From Bacillus subtilis subsp. subtilis (GTDB lineage: Bacteria > Pseudomonadota > Gammaproteobacteria > Xanthomonadales > Xanthomonadaceae): a DNA stretch of 64,000 nt. The notes beneath the pieces were generated by a model. The model was not told the DNA's origin and ran no database searches. It saw only the letters and a list, made by a program, of their open reading frames with translations. Position numbers and translations under genes: made by a program. Below, one piece after another: positions 27,937 to 36,923 of this stretch (position 1 is the stretch's first letter; each line of letters begins with the position of its first letter). The stretch covers positions 1 through 64,000 of the forward strand of contig JAHREJ010000020.1 in NCBI GenBank assembly GCA_021733645.1, given 5' to 3'.

Positions 27937-28278
27937 TCAGGCCTGCGCTCCGTGCGGGGCGTCTTCTTCCTCGCCCTCTTCTTCTTCCTCGTCCTCGTAC
28001 TCTTCCTCGTCGCCCTCGTCGCCCTCTTCGCCCTCTTCCTCTTCTTCCTCGTCCTCGTCGAGTTCTTCTTCGTCGTCTTCGTAATCTTCCACGCCGAAGT
28101 CCTCGCCGTCCCAACGGCCTTCACCGTCGGTGACGAAGGTCAGTGCCATCGCCGCAGGGCTGGTCCCCACGCGCACCAGCCAGCCACCGAACACGCGGGC
28201 GCGTTCGGTCACCAGGTTGGCGTCGGCACCTTCATTGCCCAGCTTTTCCCACTCCAGCGAAAACGCGAACTCGCTCAT
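27937..28278 (-). CDS. Small protein with extremely acidic C-terminal tail
   Basis: A 113-residue protein. The first 55 residues form a compact domain (FAFSLEWEKLGNEGADANLV, then FGGWLVRVGTSPAAMALTFV); the rest is almost only Glu and Asp with some Gly and Tyr, ending APHGAQA. The tail arises from GAG/GAA/GAC codon runs between about 27955 and 28090, a sequence that could slip during replication. It sits between aspS and a GNAT gene with short gaps. Acidic tails often bind basic proteins or mimic DNA, but no role is known here. Confidence 0.72.
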   Translation of the reverse strand: MSEFAFSLEWEKLGNEGADANLVTERARVFGGWLVRVGTSPAAMALTFVTDGEGRWDGEDFGVEDYEDDEEELDEDEEEEEEGEEGDEGDEEEYEDEEEEEGEEEDAPHGAQA

Positions 28279-28308
28279 TGCCTGGCTCTCCGGATCGGTA
28301 GGTGTGGA

Positions 28309-30060
28309 TCAGTTTTTGCGTGGACGGACCTGGACGTGCACTTCGGCCAGCTGCTCATCCGGAATCGGCGACGGGGCGCCGGTCATCAGGCACTGCGCAC
28401 CGGTGGTCTTGGGGAACGGGATGACGTCGCGGATCGATTCGGTGCCGGCCATCAGCGCGGCGATACGGTCGATGCCGAAAGCGATACCACCGTGCGGCGG
28501 CGCACCGAAACGCAGCGCGTCCAGCAGGAAGCCGAACTTGCCCTCGGCCTCTTCGGCGCCGATGCCGAGCAGTTCAAACACCGCACTCTGCATGTCCGAG
28601 CGGTGGATACGGATCGAACCGCCACCGATCTCGTTGCCGTTGAGCACCATGTCATAGCCGCGCGACACGGCGGTCTTGGCATTGGCGCGCAGGTCGGCGA
28701 TGTCGTCCACGGCCGGGGCGGTGAAGGGGTGATGCAGGGCGACGTAGCGCTGGGCTTCGTCGTCGTATTCGAACATCGGGAAGTCGGTGACCCACAGCGG
28801 TGCCCAGCCGGCGGACACCAGGCCAAAGTCCTTGCCGGCCTTCAGGCGCAGCGCGCCCATGAAGTCGGACACCTTGTTGTAGCCACCCGCGCCGAAGAAC
28901 ACGATGTCGCCGTTGCCGGCACCCACGTGGGCGACCAGCGCGGCGAAGGCGTCTTCGCTGAAGAACTTGGCAATCGGCGAGCTGACTTCACCGTTGTCGG
29001 CGATCTTGATGTAGGCCAGGCCCTTGGCGCCGTACTTGGCGGCATGCGCGGCATATTCGTCGATCTGCTTGCGGCTGAGGGTGGCACCCCCGGGAATGCG
29101 CAGCGCGGCCACACGGCCGTCGGCATCGTGGGCGGCGGCGGTGAACACCGGGAATTCACTGGTCTTGACCAGCTCGGCCACGTCCACCAGTTCCAGCGCG
29201 ATGCGCAGGTCCGGCTTGTCCGACCCGTAGCGACGCATCGCCTCGGCCCAGGTCATGCGCGGGAAGCTGGCCACCAGGTCCACCGCGACCACTTCCTTGA
29301 AGATGGCGCGGATCATGTCTTCCACGAAGTTCTGCACGTCGGCCTCGGCGACGAAGGCGAACTCCATGTCCAGCTGGGTGAATTCCAGCTGGCGGTCGGC
29401 ACGCAGGGCCTCATCGCGGAAGCAGCGCGCGATCTGGTAGTAACGGTCAAAGCCGGCCACCATCAGGATCTGCTTGAACAGCTGCGGGCTCTGCGGCAGG
29501 GCATAGAACTCGCCCGGGTGCATGCGCGCCGGCACCAGGAAGTCGCGGGCGCCTTCCGGGGTGGCCTTGGTCAGGATGGGGGTTTCGATGTCCTGGAAGC
29601 CGGTGGCGTCCAGGTGGCGGCGCAGCGCCTGCACCAGCTTGATGCGGGTGCGCTGCATGCGCTGCATTTCCGGGCGGCGCAGGTCCAGGTAGCGGTACTT
29701 CAGGCGGGTTTCCTCGCCCGGGTTCTCGTGGGCGTGGAACGGCAGCGGCTCGGCCTTGTTGAGAATGCTGATGGCCGTGGCGATCACTTCCACCTTGCCG
29801 GTGCGGAGCTTGTCGTTGACCGCATGGCGCGCGCGCACCACGCCTTCCACCTGCAGCACGTCTTCGTAGCCCAGGCTGGCGGCCACGGCGAACACGGCCG
29901 CGTTGTCGACTTCCACCGTCACCTGCACGATGCCTTCATGATCGCGCAGATCGATGAAGCACACGCCGCCCTGGTTGCGGGCAACGTCGGTCCAGCCGGC
30001 GAGGGTAACGGTTTGGCCAATCAAGGTCTCATCGACCAGGCCGCAGAAGTGGGTACGCAT
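28309..30060 (-). CDS. aspS: Aspartate--tRNA ligase
   Basis: A 583-residue class IIb synthetase of bacterial type: N-terminal OB-fold anticodon domain ([28 protein letters not shown]), catalytic motif 2 around [17 protein letters not shown], the inserted GAD domain (about 300-420) and motif 3 with [13 protein letters not shown] near the end. The start at 30060 is the standard N terminus; an upstream frame reaches 30144 but is not conserved-looking. It heads the run aspS, acidic protein, GNAT. Confidence 0.97.
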   Translation of the reverse strand: MRTHFCGLVDETLIGQTVTLAGWTDVARNQGGVCFIDLRDHEGIVQVTVEVDNAAVFAVAASLGYEDVLQVEGVVRARHAVNDKLRTGKVEVIATAISILNKAEPLPFHAHENPGEETRLKYRYLDLRRPEMQRMQRTRIKLVQALRRHLDATGFQDIETPILTKATPEGARDFLVPARMHPGEFYALPQSPQLFKQILMVAGFDRYYQIARCFRDEALRADRQLEFTQLDMEFAFVAEADVQNFVEDMIRAIFKEVVAVDLVASFPRMTWAEAMRRYGSDKPDLRIALELVDVAELVKTSEFPVFTAAAHDADGRVAALRIPGGATLSRKQIDEYAAHAAKYGAKGLAYIKIADNGEVSSPIAKFFSEDAFAALVAHVGAGNGDIVFFGAGGYNKVSDFMGALRLKAGKDFGLVSAGWAPLWVTDFPMFEYDDEAQRYVALHHPFTAPAVDDIADLRANAKTAVSRGYDMVLNGNEIGGGSIRIHRSDMQSAVFELLGIGAEEAEGKFGFLLDALRFGAPPHGGIAFGIDRIAALMAGTESIRDVIPFPKTTGAQCLMTGAPSPIPDEQLAEVHVQVRPRKN

Positions 30061-30263
30061 GGGGGTAAAGCTCCGCAGGAGAATGCCGGCACCAGGTTGC
30101 GCCGGACAGCCCTTTATTCTGCGGCGTAGCCTGCGCCGGGGCAAATCGGCGGGCTCGGCCCCTGCCCCTGCCCGGCCCGCGAGGCCGGCCGGCGGGCATC
30201 ACGCGCCGTGAACCCGCCCCCTTCCTATAGTCCGCGCACCAACGACCGCAAGGGGATGCTGCC

Positions 30264-31205
30264 ATGAACCGTCGTCTTAGCGTTGCCTGCCTGGCCCTGG
30301 CACTGGGCTGTAGCGCCCCGGCCGTCCAGGCCCAGATGAGCACCCGGGCCTATGCACCGGAAAACCTGTCAACGCTTTCTTCGGCCGACCGCACCCGGGT
30401 GATCAGCCAGGAGTATGCCGAGCAGTCCAGCGGACGGCGCATCCCCGACGATCAGCTTCGCTTCTACCAGGCCCAGGTCAACTCGGGCTGGGGTTTTTCA
30501 CGGATCAAGCAGGACATCGCCACCTCGCTGAACGGCAATGGCGGCGGGGGCTGGAATGGCGGCGGCAGTGGCGGCAACGCCGGCACCGTGCGTTGCGAGA
30601 GCCAGAACAACCGCGAGCGGGTCTGCAATACCGGCTGGCGCAGTGCTCGCCTGTCGCGGCAGATCTCCGGCACGGCCTGCCAGGAAGGCCGCACCTGGGG
30701 GTCGCGCGATGGCACGGTGTGGGTCACCGGCGGCTGCCGCGCCGACTTCGTCGACGGCCGTGGCAGCGGCGGCAACTGGGGCGGCGGCGGTGGCACCGGC
30801 GGCACCATCCGCTGCGAAAGCCAGGACAACCGCGAGCGCAGCTGCAACACCGGCTGGCGCAACGCCACCCTGGTGCGGCAGATGTCCGGTTCGGCCTGCG
30901 TGGAAGGCCAGACCTGGGGGGTGCGCAACGGTGCGATCTGGGTCAACCGCGGCTGCCGGGGCGAATTTGCCGAAGCGCGCGGTGGCTGGGGCGGCGGTGC
31001 CGGTGGCGGCAACAGCAATTACAGCGTGACCTGCAGCAGCAACAGCAACCGCCAGCAGACCTGCGCCTGGGAAGGCCGCCAGGGCCGGCCGGTGCTGGTA
31101 CAGCAGTTGTCGGGCAGCGCCTGCGTGGAAGGCCGCAGCTGGGGCTACACCAACGGCAGCCTGTGGGTCAGCAACGGCTGCCGCGCCAGGTTCGGGGTGC
31201 GGTAA
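30264..31205 (+). CDS. Secreted protein with three DUF3011 modules
   Basis: A 313-residue protein with a signal peptide (VACLALALGCSAPAVQA, cleavage near residue 23), a helical region (about 35-90) and three DUF3011 modules at about 108-162, 182-236 and 254-310, separated by Gly-rich linkers. Each module has four Cys and the pattern RCES-NNR...SGxxCxEGxxWG...WVxxGCR. The repeats look like tandem duplications within the gene. AAGGGGAT is a good ribosome binding site. The single-module relative is at 2807-3472. The linkers suggest an extended envelope protein; its ligand is unknown. Confidence 0.83.
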   Translation: MNRRLSVACLALALGCSAPAVQAQMSTRAYAPENLSTLSSADRTRVISQEYAEQSSGRRIPDDQLRFYQAQVNSGWGFSRIKQDIATSLNGNGGGGWNGGGSGGNAGTVRCESQNNRERVCNTGWRSARLSRQISGTACQEGRTWGSRDGTVWVTGGCRADFVDGRGSGGNWGGGGGTGGTIRCESQDNRERSCNTGWRNATLVRQMSGSACVEGQTWGVRNGAIWVNRGCRGEFAEARGGWGGGAGGGNSNYSVTCSSNSNRQQTCAWEGRQGRPVLVQQLSGSACVEGRSWGYTNGSLWVSNGCRARFGVR

Positions 31206-31230
31206 CGGTCGGCCTGGGGGTTGAGCCGCC

Positions 31231-31399
31231 GACCAACGGTCGCTGACGGATTGAGCAGCCGGCCAACGGTCGATGACGGATTGAGCAGCCGGCCAACGGT
31301 CGATGACGGATTGAGCAGCCGACCAAGGGTCGGTGACGGATTGAGCAGCCGACCAAGGGTCGGTGACGGATTGAGCAGCCGACCAACGGTCGGCTCTAC
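31231..31399. repeat. Tandem array of five 30-bp SMAG-derived units ending in an intact SMAG
   Basis: Five head-to-tail 30-base units (31231-31380) each carry a CCGACC/GGTCGG-type stem plus the constant spacer GACGGATTGAGCAG. The array ends in a complete SMAG at 31377-31399 (minus strand GTAGAGCCGACCGTTGGTCG). Adjacent units pair off: copies 2 and 3 are identical, as are copies 4 and 5. There are no unique spacers, so it is not a CRISPR array. Confidence 0.92.
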
Positions 31400-32028
31400 G
31401 GGGCGGAGCTGCCCCACGGCGGCGGCGGCGGCGCCACCGGCTTGCTCAGGTCGAATTCGACCTGGAACTTGCGGCCGCCCGGGCGGGTGAGTTCGTAGAT
31501 GAAGCGCTGGTCCGGCTCGATTTCCATCGCCCAGGTGTTGTGCACCGACGGCAGCATGTCGGCCTTGCGGAACATCGCCACCGAGTCGGCATCCACCGGG
31601 AAGGACTGGCGCTGCGCAGTACCCGGCGGCTTGCTGTCGCCGCCGTACATCGTCACCGCATCGGGGCTGCCATCTTCGTGGCGATGATCGTGCTTCAGGC
31701 GCAGGCCGGCATCGGTGCGGCTGAGCACCCAGGTGCGTGAATGGTCATCGCCCACATGGAACGGAATACGCAGTTGATGCGCGGGGTCTTCGCAGCCGCG
31801 CACATGCATCACCAGCCGTTTGCCCTCGAACGGGTCGGGCGCATCGGTGCGCGGTTCGTTGGCAATCACCTTGCCTTCGTAGGCCTTGCCGCAATGCGCG
31901 GCAACGGCGGCCAGGAACGCGTCGGCCGGTGCATTGGCAACATCATGGGCCACACTGTCCTGCTGGCCACCACAGGCGGTGAGCAGCAACGCAGCAGCAA
32001 ATGGGGCAGCAGCTTTGAGAACATTCAT
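31396..32028 (-). CDS. Lipoprotein of unknown function
   Basis: A 210-residue predicted lipoprotein (AALLLTACGG, Cys19). The mature chain has single Cys residues in HCGKAYEG and RGCEDP and a beta-rich pattern with WVLSRTDAGLRLKHDH and KFQVEFDLSKPV. The C terminus is a proline run. Its TAG stop is made by the GTAG of the SMAG repeat at the end of the tandem array, so the original 3' end may have been replaced. I do not recognise the family. It converges on the DUF3011 gene. Confidence 0.7.
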   Translation of the reverse strand: MNVLKAAAPFAAALLLTACGGQQDSVAHDVANAPADAFLAAVAAHCGKAYEGKVIANEPRTDAPDPFEGKRLVMHVRGCEDPAHQLRIPFHVGDDHSRTWVLSRTDAGLRLKHDHRHEDGSPDAVTMYGGDSKPPGTAQRQSFPVDADSVAMFRKADMLPSVHNTWAMEIEPDQRFIYELTRPGGRKFQVEFDLSKPVAPPPPPWGSSAP

Positions 32029-32146
32029 GGCCCAACCCTAGCCTGCATGCACAGGCAGCGCAAACGCCGCCGGCCGGCGGGCTTCATGGCCGGTGTGCTA
32101 CGGTGGATCAGGTGTTGGTTCTTCGTCTCCCACCAAAGCCGCGCGC

Positions 32147-33412
32147 ATGTTGCGGCTGACCGCCCTGCTTACCGGCGTTGCGCTGCTGCTGACCGGCAGC
32201 GGGCTTCTGGGCACCCTGCTGGCGGTGCGTGGCGGCCAGGCCGGCTTTGGCCCCGGCACGCTGGGGCTGGTGATGTCGGGGTATTTCGCCGGTTTCTTCA
32301 TCGGCACCTTCTTCGCCCCCTCGCTGATCGGCCGCATCGGGCATATCCGTGCGTTCGCATTCTTTGCCGCGCTGGCCGCGATCGCCGTGCTGCTGCACCC
32401 GTTGTGGATGCATGCGTTCGGCTGGGGCGTGCTGCGCATTGCCACCGGCATCGCCCTGGTCGGGTTGTACACGGTCATCGAGAGCTGGCTGAACGCCGAG
32501 CCGGATCCGGCCCGCCGCAGCCGCGCGTTCTCGCTGTACATGGTGGTCAACCTGTCGGCGCTGGCGCTGGGCCAGGTGCTGCTGATGCTGGGCGACGCCA
32601 GCGCGATGGCGATGTTCATGCTGACGGCCATCCTGATCTGTGCGGCGGTACTGCCGGTCACCGCAACACGCCTGCGCCCGCCCGAGGTGCCGGTGGTGTC
32701 GCGGCTGACGTTGCGCCGCCTGTATGCGATGGCGCCCGTGGCCACCGTGGCCGCCGGGCTTTCGGGCCTGGCGATGGGCGCGTTCTGGGGACTGCTGCCG
32801 GTGTACGCCGGCACTGTGGGCCTGGATGGTGACGGCGTCGCACTGTTCATGCTGACCGCCATTCTGGGCGGTGCGCTGCTGCAGTGGCCACTGGGCCACA
32901 TCAGCGATGGCCACGACCGCCGCAGCGGACTGGTTGCGTTGAGCCTGGTGGCTGCGGCGATCGCGGTCGTGGCTTCGCTGCCGATGATCCAGCTGCAGAC
33001 CCACCTGTTGTTCGGCCTGTTCTTCTTCTACGGGGGATTGGCGTTTTCGCTATACCCCTTCGCGGTGGCGCACATGCTGGACTATCTGCCGCGCGAGCAC
33101 CTGCTGTCGGGCTGTTCAAGCCTGCTGCTGGTGCATGGCCTGGGCGCGGCATTGGGCCCGGCCCTGGCCGGCGCGGCCATGCAGCGGTTCGGACCGGCGG
33201 CGCTGCCGCTGTACTTCGCCGTGGTGCTGATGGCGCTGGCGATATTCACCACCGCGCGCCTGTTGCGCTTCCAGCGCGTGCGCACCCACCCGGTCGGATT
33301 CCGCCTGATGCTGCGGACCACGCCGTCGGCGCTGGAGTTGATGCCCGAGACCGACACCGAAGCGCCACCGGACACGCCCTACTCCACCCGTTCCGATAAG
33401 GAAGTGCATTGA
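32147..33412 (+). CDS. MFS transporter, YcaD-like, coupled to ggpPS
   Basis: A 421-residue, roughly 12-helix major facilitator. The block SGYFAGFFIGTFFAPSLIGRIGHIRAF and GLYTVIESWLN are typical of the YcaD/UMF2 branch. An upstream GTG at 32093 is open, but the ATG at 32147 begins the first helix properly. Its stop overlaps the start of ggpPS (TTGA), so the two proteins are made from one message. In S. rhizophila a ycaD transporter gene has been reported as salt-induced along with glucosylglycerol synthesis. The transported compound is inferred, perhaps the osmolyte. Confidence 0.85.
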   Translation: MLRLTALLTGVALLLTGSGLLGTLLAVRGGQAGFGPGTLGLVMSGYFAGFFIGTFFAPSLIGRIGHIRAFAFFAALAAIAVLLHPLWMHAFGWGVLRIATGIALVGLYTVIESWLNAEPDPARRSRAFSLYMVVNLSALALGQVLLMLGDASAMAMFMLTAILICAAVLPVTATRLRPPEVPVVSRLTLRRLYAMAPVATVAAGLSGLAMGAFWGLLPVYAGTVGLDGDGVALFMLTAILGGALLQWPLGHISDGHDRRSGLVALSLVAAAIAVVASLPMIQLQTHLLFGLFFFYGGLAFSLYPFAVAHMLDYLPREHLLSGCSSLLLVHGLGAALGPALAGAAMQRFGPAALPLYFAVVLMALAIFTTARLLRFQRVRTHPVGFRLMLRTTPSALELMPETDTEAPPDTPYSTRSDKEVH

Positions 33413-35718
33413 CTGTATCGACACCGACCTCCTCCCCCCTCACCCGTGTTCCCCCGGCGTCGCCGGCCCCGCAACTGATTCTGGCCACCGATCTGGATGG
33501 CACCTTTCTGGCCGGCGACGCCGCCGCCCGCCATCGCCTGTACCGGCTGGTGGACCAGCACCCGGGCATCGCCCTGATCTTCATTACCGGCCGCGGCCTG
33601 GAAGCGGTGATGCCGCTGCTCTCCGACCCGGCCCTTCCGCGCCCGGACTACGTGGTCTGCGATGTCGGCGCGACCGTGGTCGATGGGCGCACGCTGCAGC
33701 CGCTGCAACCCCTGCAATCGATGATCGATGCCCATTGGCCCGGTGAACACGTGGTGGCCGAGGCCATGCGCCCGTTCACCGCGCTGCAGCGCCAGGACGT
33801 GCCGCAGGAACGGCGCTGTTCCTACTTCTGCGATCCCGATACGCTGGCGCCGCTGCGCGCGCAGATCCAGGCCGCCGCGCAGGCGCTGGGCTGCGACGTG
33901 CTGTATTCGGCCGACCGCTACCTGGACATCCTGCCGCCAGATACCGACAAGGGCCGCACGCTGGCCGCGCTGGCGCGCCTGCTGGACCTGCCGCGCGAGC
34001 GCATTCTGGTGGCCGGAGACACCCTCAACGACCTGTCCATGTATACCGCCGGCTTCCGTGGCGTGTGCGTGGGCGACTCCGAGCCGGCGCTGACCACGGC
34101 AACCGCCGCGCTGAACGACGCATTCCACGCGCAGGCCCCCGGCTGCGGCGGCATCCTGGAGGCCATCGAGCACTTCGGCCTGCTCGCCGATGATGATCGG
34201 TTCCTGTATCCGCCCAAGCAGGCGCGCGCGGCTGGCGCGGACCTGGTGATGGTCTACCACCGCCTGCCGTTCGACGAGGTCATGGAAAACGGGGTCCTGG
34301 TGCAGCGCCCGCCGCGTTCGCCAAACGGGATCATTCCTTCGTTGTTGAGCCTGTTCGAAGGTGGGCAGAAAGGCTCGTGGGTGGCCTGGGGCATCGACGA
34401 CCCCGCGCGCGGCCCGTTCCAGACGCATGTGGCGGTGGATGCCGAGCGCTGCCCCACCCTCACCGCCGCGCGCGTGCCGTTGAGCCGGCAGGACGTGGAC
34501 ATCTTCTACAAACGCTTCTCCAAGGAAGCGTTCTGGCCGATGCTGCACGTGTTCTGGGAGCGGGCCACGTTTCGCGAGGACGACTGGCAGGTGTTCCTGA
34601 AGGTCAACCGCCGCTTCGCCCACGCCACTGCCGCCGAAGCGGCGCACGGGGCCACGGTGTGGATACACGATTACAACCTGTGGATGGTGCCGGCCACGCT
34701 GCGCGAGCTGCGCCCGGACCTGAAGATCGCCTTCTTCCACCACACCTACTTTCCGTCGGCCGACGTGTTCAACGTAGTGCCGTGGCGGCGCGAGATCATC
34801 GGCAGCCTACTGTCGTGTGATTACATCGGTTTCCACATCCCGCGCCAGGTGGAGAACTTCGTGGACGTGGTGCGCGGGGCGATGCCCGCCGAGCGGCTGG
34901 CGTGGGAAAGCTGCGCGCCGCGCTTCCTTACCTATGGCTGCGCAGTGGGCCTGGACACCATGACCACGCGGCTGCGCGTGGGCGACCGCGAAGTGGCGCT
35001 GGGCGCGCACCCGGTGGGCACCGACCTGCGCCGCATCCACAACGTGCTGGCGCGCAGCGACGTGCGCAACGACATCTTCAAGCTGCGCCGCGAAATCGGC
35101 GCGCGCAAGCTGGTGTTGTCGGTGGAACGGCTGGATTACACCAAGGGGACCCTGGCCAAGCTGGAGGCATTCGAACGCCTGCTTGAGCAGCATCCCGAGC
35201 GCCAGGGCAAGGTCACGCTGCTGATGGTGTGCGTGCCGGCGGCCAGTGAAATGACCGTATACCGCACCCTGCAGAACCAGATCGAACAGGCGGTGGGGCG
35301 GATCAACGGGCGCTTCTCCCGCCTGGATTGGACCCCGGTGCGGTTCTTCGCGCAGGCCTTGCCGTTCGAAGAAGTGGTGGCGCACTACGCCGCCGCGCAG
35401 GTGATGTGGATTACCCCGCTGCGCGATGGATTGAACCTGGTAGCCAAGGAGTTCGTGGCCACCCACGGCATCGAGGGCAGCAGCGGCGTGCTGGTGCTGA
35501 GCGAATTTGCCGGGGCGGCGGCGGAACTGAAGGGCGCGGTATTGACCAACCCGCACGACCCCGCCGACTTGACGGCCGGGCTGCTGCAGGCGCTGTCCAT
35601 GCCCGAAGATGAAGCCACCGGGCGCATGCGCCAGCTGTTTGGCAGCGTGGAGTATTACGACGTGGACCGCTGGGGGCGTGAGTTTCTGGACGCGGTGAAC
35701 GGTTCGGGCAACGTGTAA
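33409..35718 (+). CDS. ggpPS: Glucosylglycerol-phosphate phosphatase/synthase fusion
   Basis: A 769-residue bifunctional enzyme for the compatible solute glucosylglycerol. Residues about 20-260 are a HAD phosphatase (DLDGT at 28-32, ITGRG, VAGDTLNDLSMY). Residues about 268-765 are a GT20 synthase (IHDYNLWMVPATLRE, FFHHTYFPSADVF, SVERLDYTKG, PLRDGLNLVAKEF), related to trehalose-6-phosphate synthase. N-terminal phosphatase plus C-terminal synthase is the layout described for S. rhizophila GgpPS, so I prefer this to a trehalose enzyme; sequence alone cannot exclude another acceptor. Translation starts at TTG, overlapping the transporter stop by 4 bases, with AAGGAAG just upstream. Confidence 0.85.
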   Translation: MTVSTPTSSPLTRVPPASPAPQLILATDLDGTFLAGDAAARHRLYRLVDQHPGIALIFITGRGLEAVMPLLSDPALPRPDYVVCDVGATVVDGRTLQPLQPLQSMIDAHWPGEHVVAEAMRPFTALQRQDVPQERRCSYFCDPDTLAPLRAQIQAAAQALGCDVLYSADRYLDILPPDTDKGRTLAALARLLDLPRERILVAGDTLNDLSMYTAGFRGVCVGDSEPALTTATAALNDAFHAQAPGCGGILEAIEHFGLLADDDRFLYPPKQARAAGADLVMVYHRLPFDEVMENGVLVQRPPRSPNGIIPSLLSLFEGGQKGSWVAWGIDDPARGPFQTHVAVDAERCPTLTAARVPLSRQDVDIFYKRFSKEAFWPMLHVFWERATFREDDWQVFLKVNRRFAHATAAEAAHGATVWIHDYNLWMVPATLRELRPDLKIAFFHHTYFPSADVFNVVPWRREIIGSLLSCDYIGFHIPRQVENFVDVVRGAMPAERLAWESCAPRFLTYGCAVGLDTMTTRLRVGDREVALGAHPVGTDLRRIHNVLARSDVRNDIFKLRREIGARKLVLSVERLDYTKGTLAKLEAFERLLEQHPERQGKVTLLMVCVPAASEMTVYRTLQNQIEQAVGRINGRFSRLDWTPVRFFAQALPFEEVVAHYAAAQVMWITPLRDGLNLVAKEFVATHGIEGSSGVLVLSEFAGAAAELKGAVLTNPHDPADLTAGLLQALSMPEDEATGRMRQLFGSVEYYDVDRWGREFLDAVNGSGNV

Positions 35719-35737
35719 CCGGCAAGGTGCCACGCCA

Positions 35738-35777
35738 CGCAGCCCCCACCCCAGGGGGCTGCGCGCGGTGCCGCGCG
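35738..35777. terminator. Two GC-rich hairpins between convergent ggpPS and blaL2
   Basis: CGCAGCCCCC/GGGGGCTGCG (35738-35763, perfect 10-bp arms) overlaps CGCGCGG/CCGCGCG (35762-35777). No T run follows on either strand. Their placement between two stop codons suggests a bidirectional transcription block. Confidence 0.6.
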
Positions 35778-35815
35778 AGCGCCGCCACGCATGGCCGGGC
35801 TCTACGGCTGGGGCC

Positions 35816-36715
35816 TTATCCGGCGCGCATGTGCTGGCCGGCAATCACCGCCACCTGGCGCAGGACATCGTTGCGGCCGGCGTCATCCACGCTGGCACCC
35901 TGCAGGTAGCTGGTGAGCACCCACGGCGTGCCACCGGCCAAGGGCCACAGGATGGCGATGTCGTTGGTGGTGTCTTCGCCATTGCTGCCGGTCTTGTCGC
36001 CTACCCGCCACGCCTTGGACACCCCCGCGCGCAGGCGCGCATCGCCGGTTTCGTTGTCGATGAGCCAATCGGCCAGCTGCTGGCGCGAGGCCGGCGCGAG
36101 CACATCGCCCAGCACCAGCCGCTGCAGGCTGGCGGCCATCGCCGCCGGGCTGGTGGTGTCGCGCGGGTCGCCGGGGGCGAATTTGTTCATGTCCGGCTCG
36201 TAGCGGTCGTTGCGGGTCACCGCATCCCCGCTGGCGCGCAGGAAGGCAGTCACCCCGGCCGGGCCACCGACCACGCGCAGCAGCAGGTTGGCGGCCGGAT
36301 TGTCGCTGGTGACCATGGTCGCCCGACACAGATCGCGCACGCTGAGGTCCTTGCCCACGTGCCGGGCCGTCACCGGCGCATGCGACAGGATGTCCTGCGG
36401 GGTCATCGCAAGGCGCCGATCCAGCGCGAGCTTTCCCTGATCGGCCATCCGCAACACGGCCGCGCACAGCGCGAACTTGAAGGTGCTGCACATCGGGAAG
36501 CGCTCGTCCTGGCGGTGGCCGATGCGCTGGCCGGTGGCGGTGTTCAACAGCGTCACGCCGAGGCGTCCGCCACTGGTGGCCTCCAGTGCAGCGAAGTCGG
36601 TGGCATCGGCCAGCCGCGCCGACACATGCGGCGGTACCTTGGCCAGCGCGGTGGCGGCCAGCGCCGAGGCGGCGGCGGCACCGGTCCATTGCAGGAACTG
36701 ACGGCGAGCGAACAT
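35816..36715 (-). CDS. blaL2: L2-family class A beta-lactamase
   Basis: A 299-residue serine beta-lactamase closest in recall to Stenotrophomonas L2 enzymes. A twin-arginine signal (RRQFLQW, then AAAASALAATALA) is at the N terminus. Catalytic motifs: S77TFK, S137DN, E173 in EPDMN (Ambler 166) and K241TGS. The blocks GHRQDERFPMCSTFK, RATMVTSDN and ADWLIDNETGDARLR match L2. It hydrolyses penicillins and cephalosporins in the periplasm. It is divergent from ampR, with a LysR-type box between them, so it is probably inducible. Confidence 0.95.
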   Translation of the reverse strand: MFARRQFLQWTGAAAASALAATALAKVPPHVSARLADATDFAALEATSGGRLGVTLLNTATGQRIGHRQDERFPMCSTFKFALCAAVLRMADQGKLALDRRLAMTPQDILSHAPVTARHVGKDLSVRDLCRATMVTSDNPAANLLLRVVGGPAGVTAFLRASGDAVTRNDRYEPDMNKFAPGDPRDTTSPAAMAASLQRLVLGDVLAPASRQQLADWLIDNETGDARLRAGVSKAWRVGDKTGSNGEDTTNDIAILWPLAGGTPWVLTSYLQGASVDDAGRNDVLRQVAVIAGQHMRAG

Positions 36716-36789
36716 GTGGATTCTCCTTGGCAAAGGTCGAGTATTTCCAACCCCTGCGCAGACCACCAGCAACCATTTTCAACGTTAAT

Positions 36790-36806
36790 CATGAAATTAA
36801 TTCATG
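36790..36806. promoter_or_regulatory. LysR-type operator between blaL2 and ampR
   Basis: CATGAAATTAATTCATG is a dyad (CATGAA/TTCATG). Its core TGAA-N5-TTCA fits the LysR-family T-N11-A rule. It lies 75 bases before the blaL2 start and 118 before the ampR start in an AT-rich stretch. It is the likely AmpR binding site controlling both promoters. Confidence 0.8.
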
Positions 36807-36923
36807 CCTGTTGATAGCGACACACGTTGACGCACCTTGGATTCTGCTCGTTTCACGCACACTCGGTGCAGGCACCGCTCGAACGATGCGATCATCCCAT
36901 CACTCCAGCTCACGGCTACCGCG

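Noticed and set aside
27918..28124. N-terminal Lys/Arg extension of the second GNAT protein
   Set aside because: It is only the out-of-frame reading of the acidic-tail gene; the paralogue at 453 starts at the equivalent of 27917.
31231..31399. CRISPR array
   Set aside because: The units are contiguous with no unique spacers, no cas genes are near, and the unit matches SMAG palindromes.
31221..31490. 89-codon frame reading through the 30-bp tandem array
   Set aside because: Its product is a ten-residue repeat created by the array's period, it overlaps the lipoprotein gene antisense and it has no start signal.
33409..35718. Trehalose-6-phosphate synthase (OtsA) as the name of the GT20 fusion
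   Set aside because: The N-terminal HAD phosphatase fused before the synthase and the coupled YcaD-like transporter match the GgpPS layout; trehalose genes are elsewhere (otsB locus).
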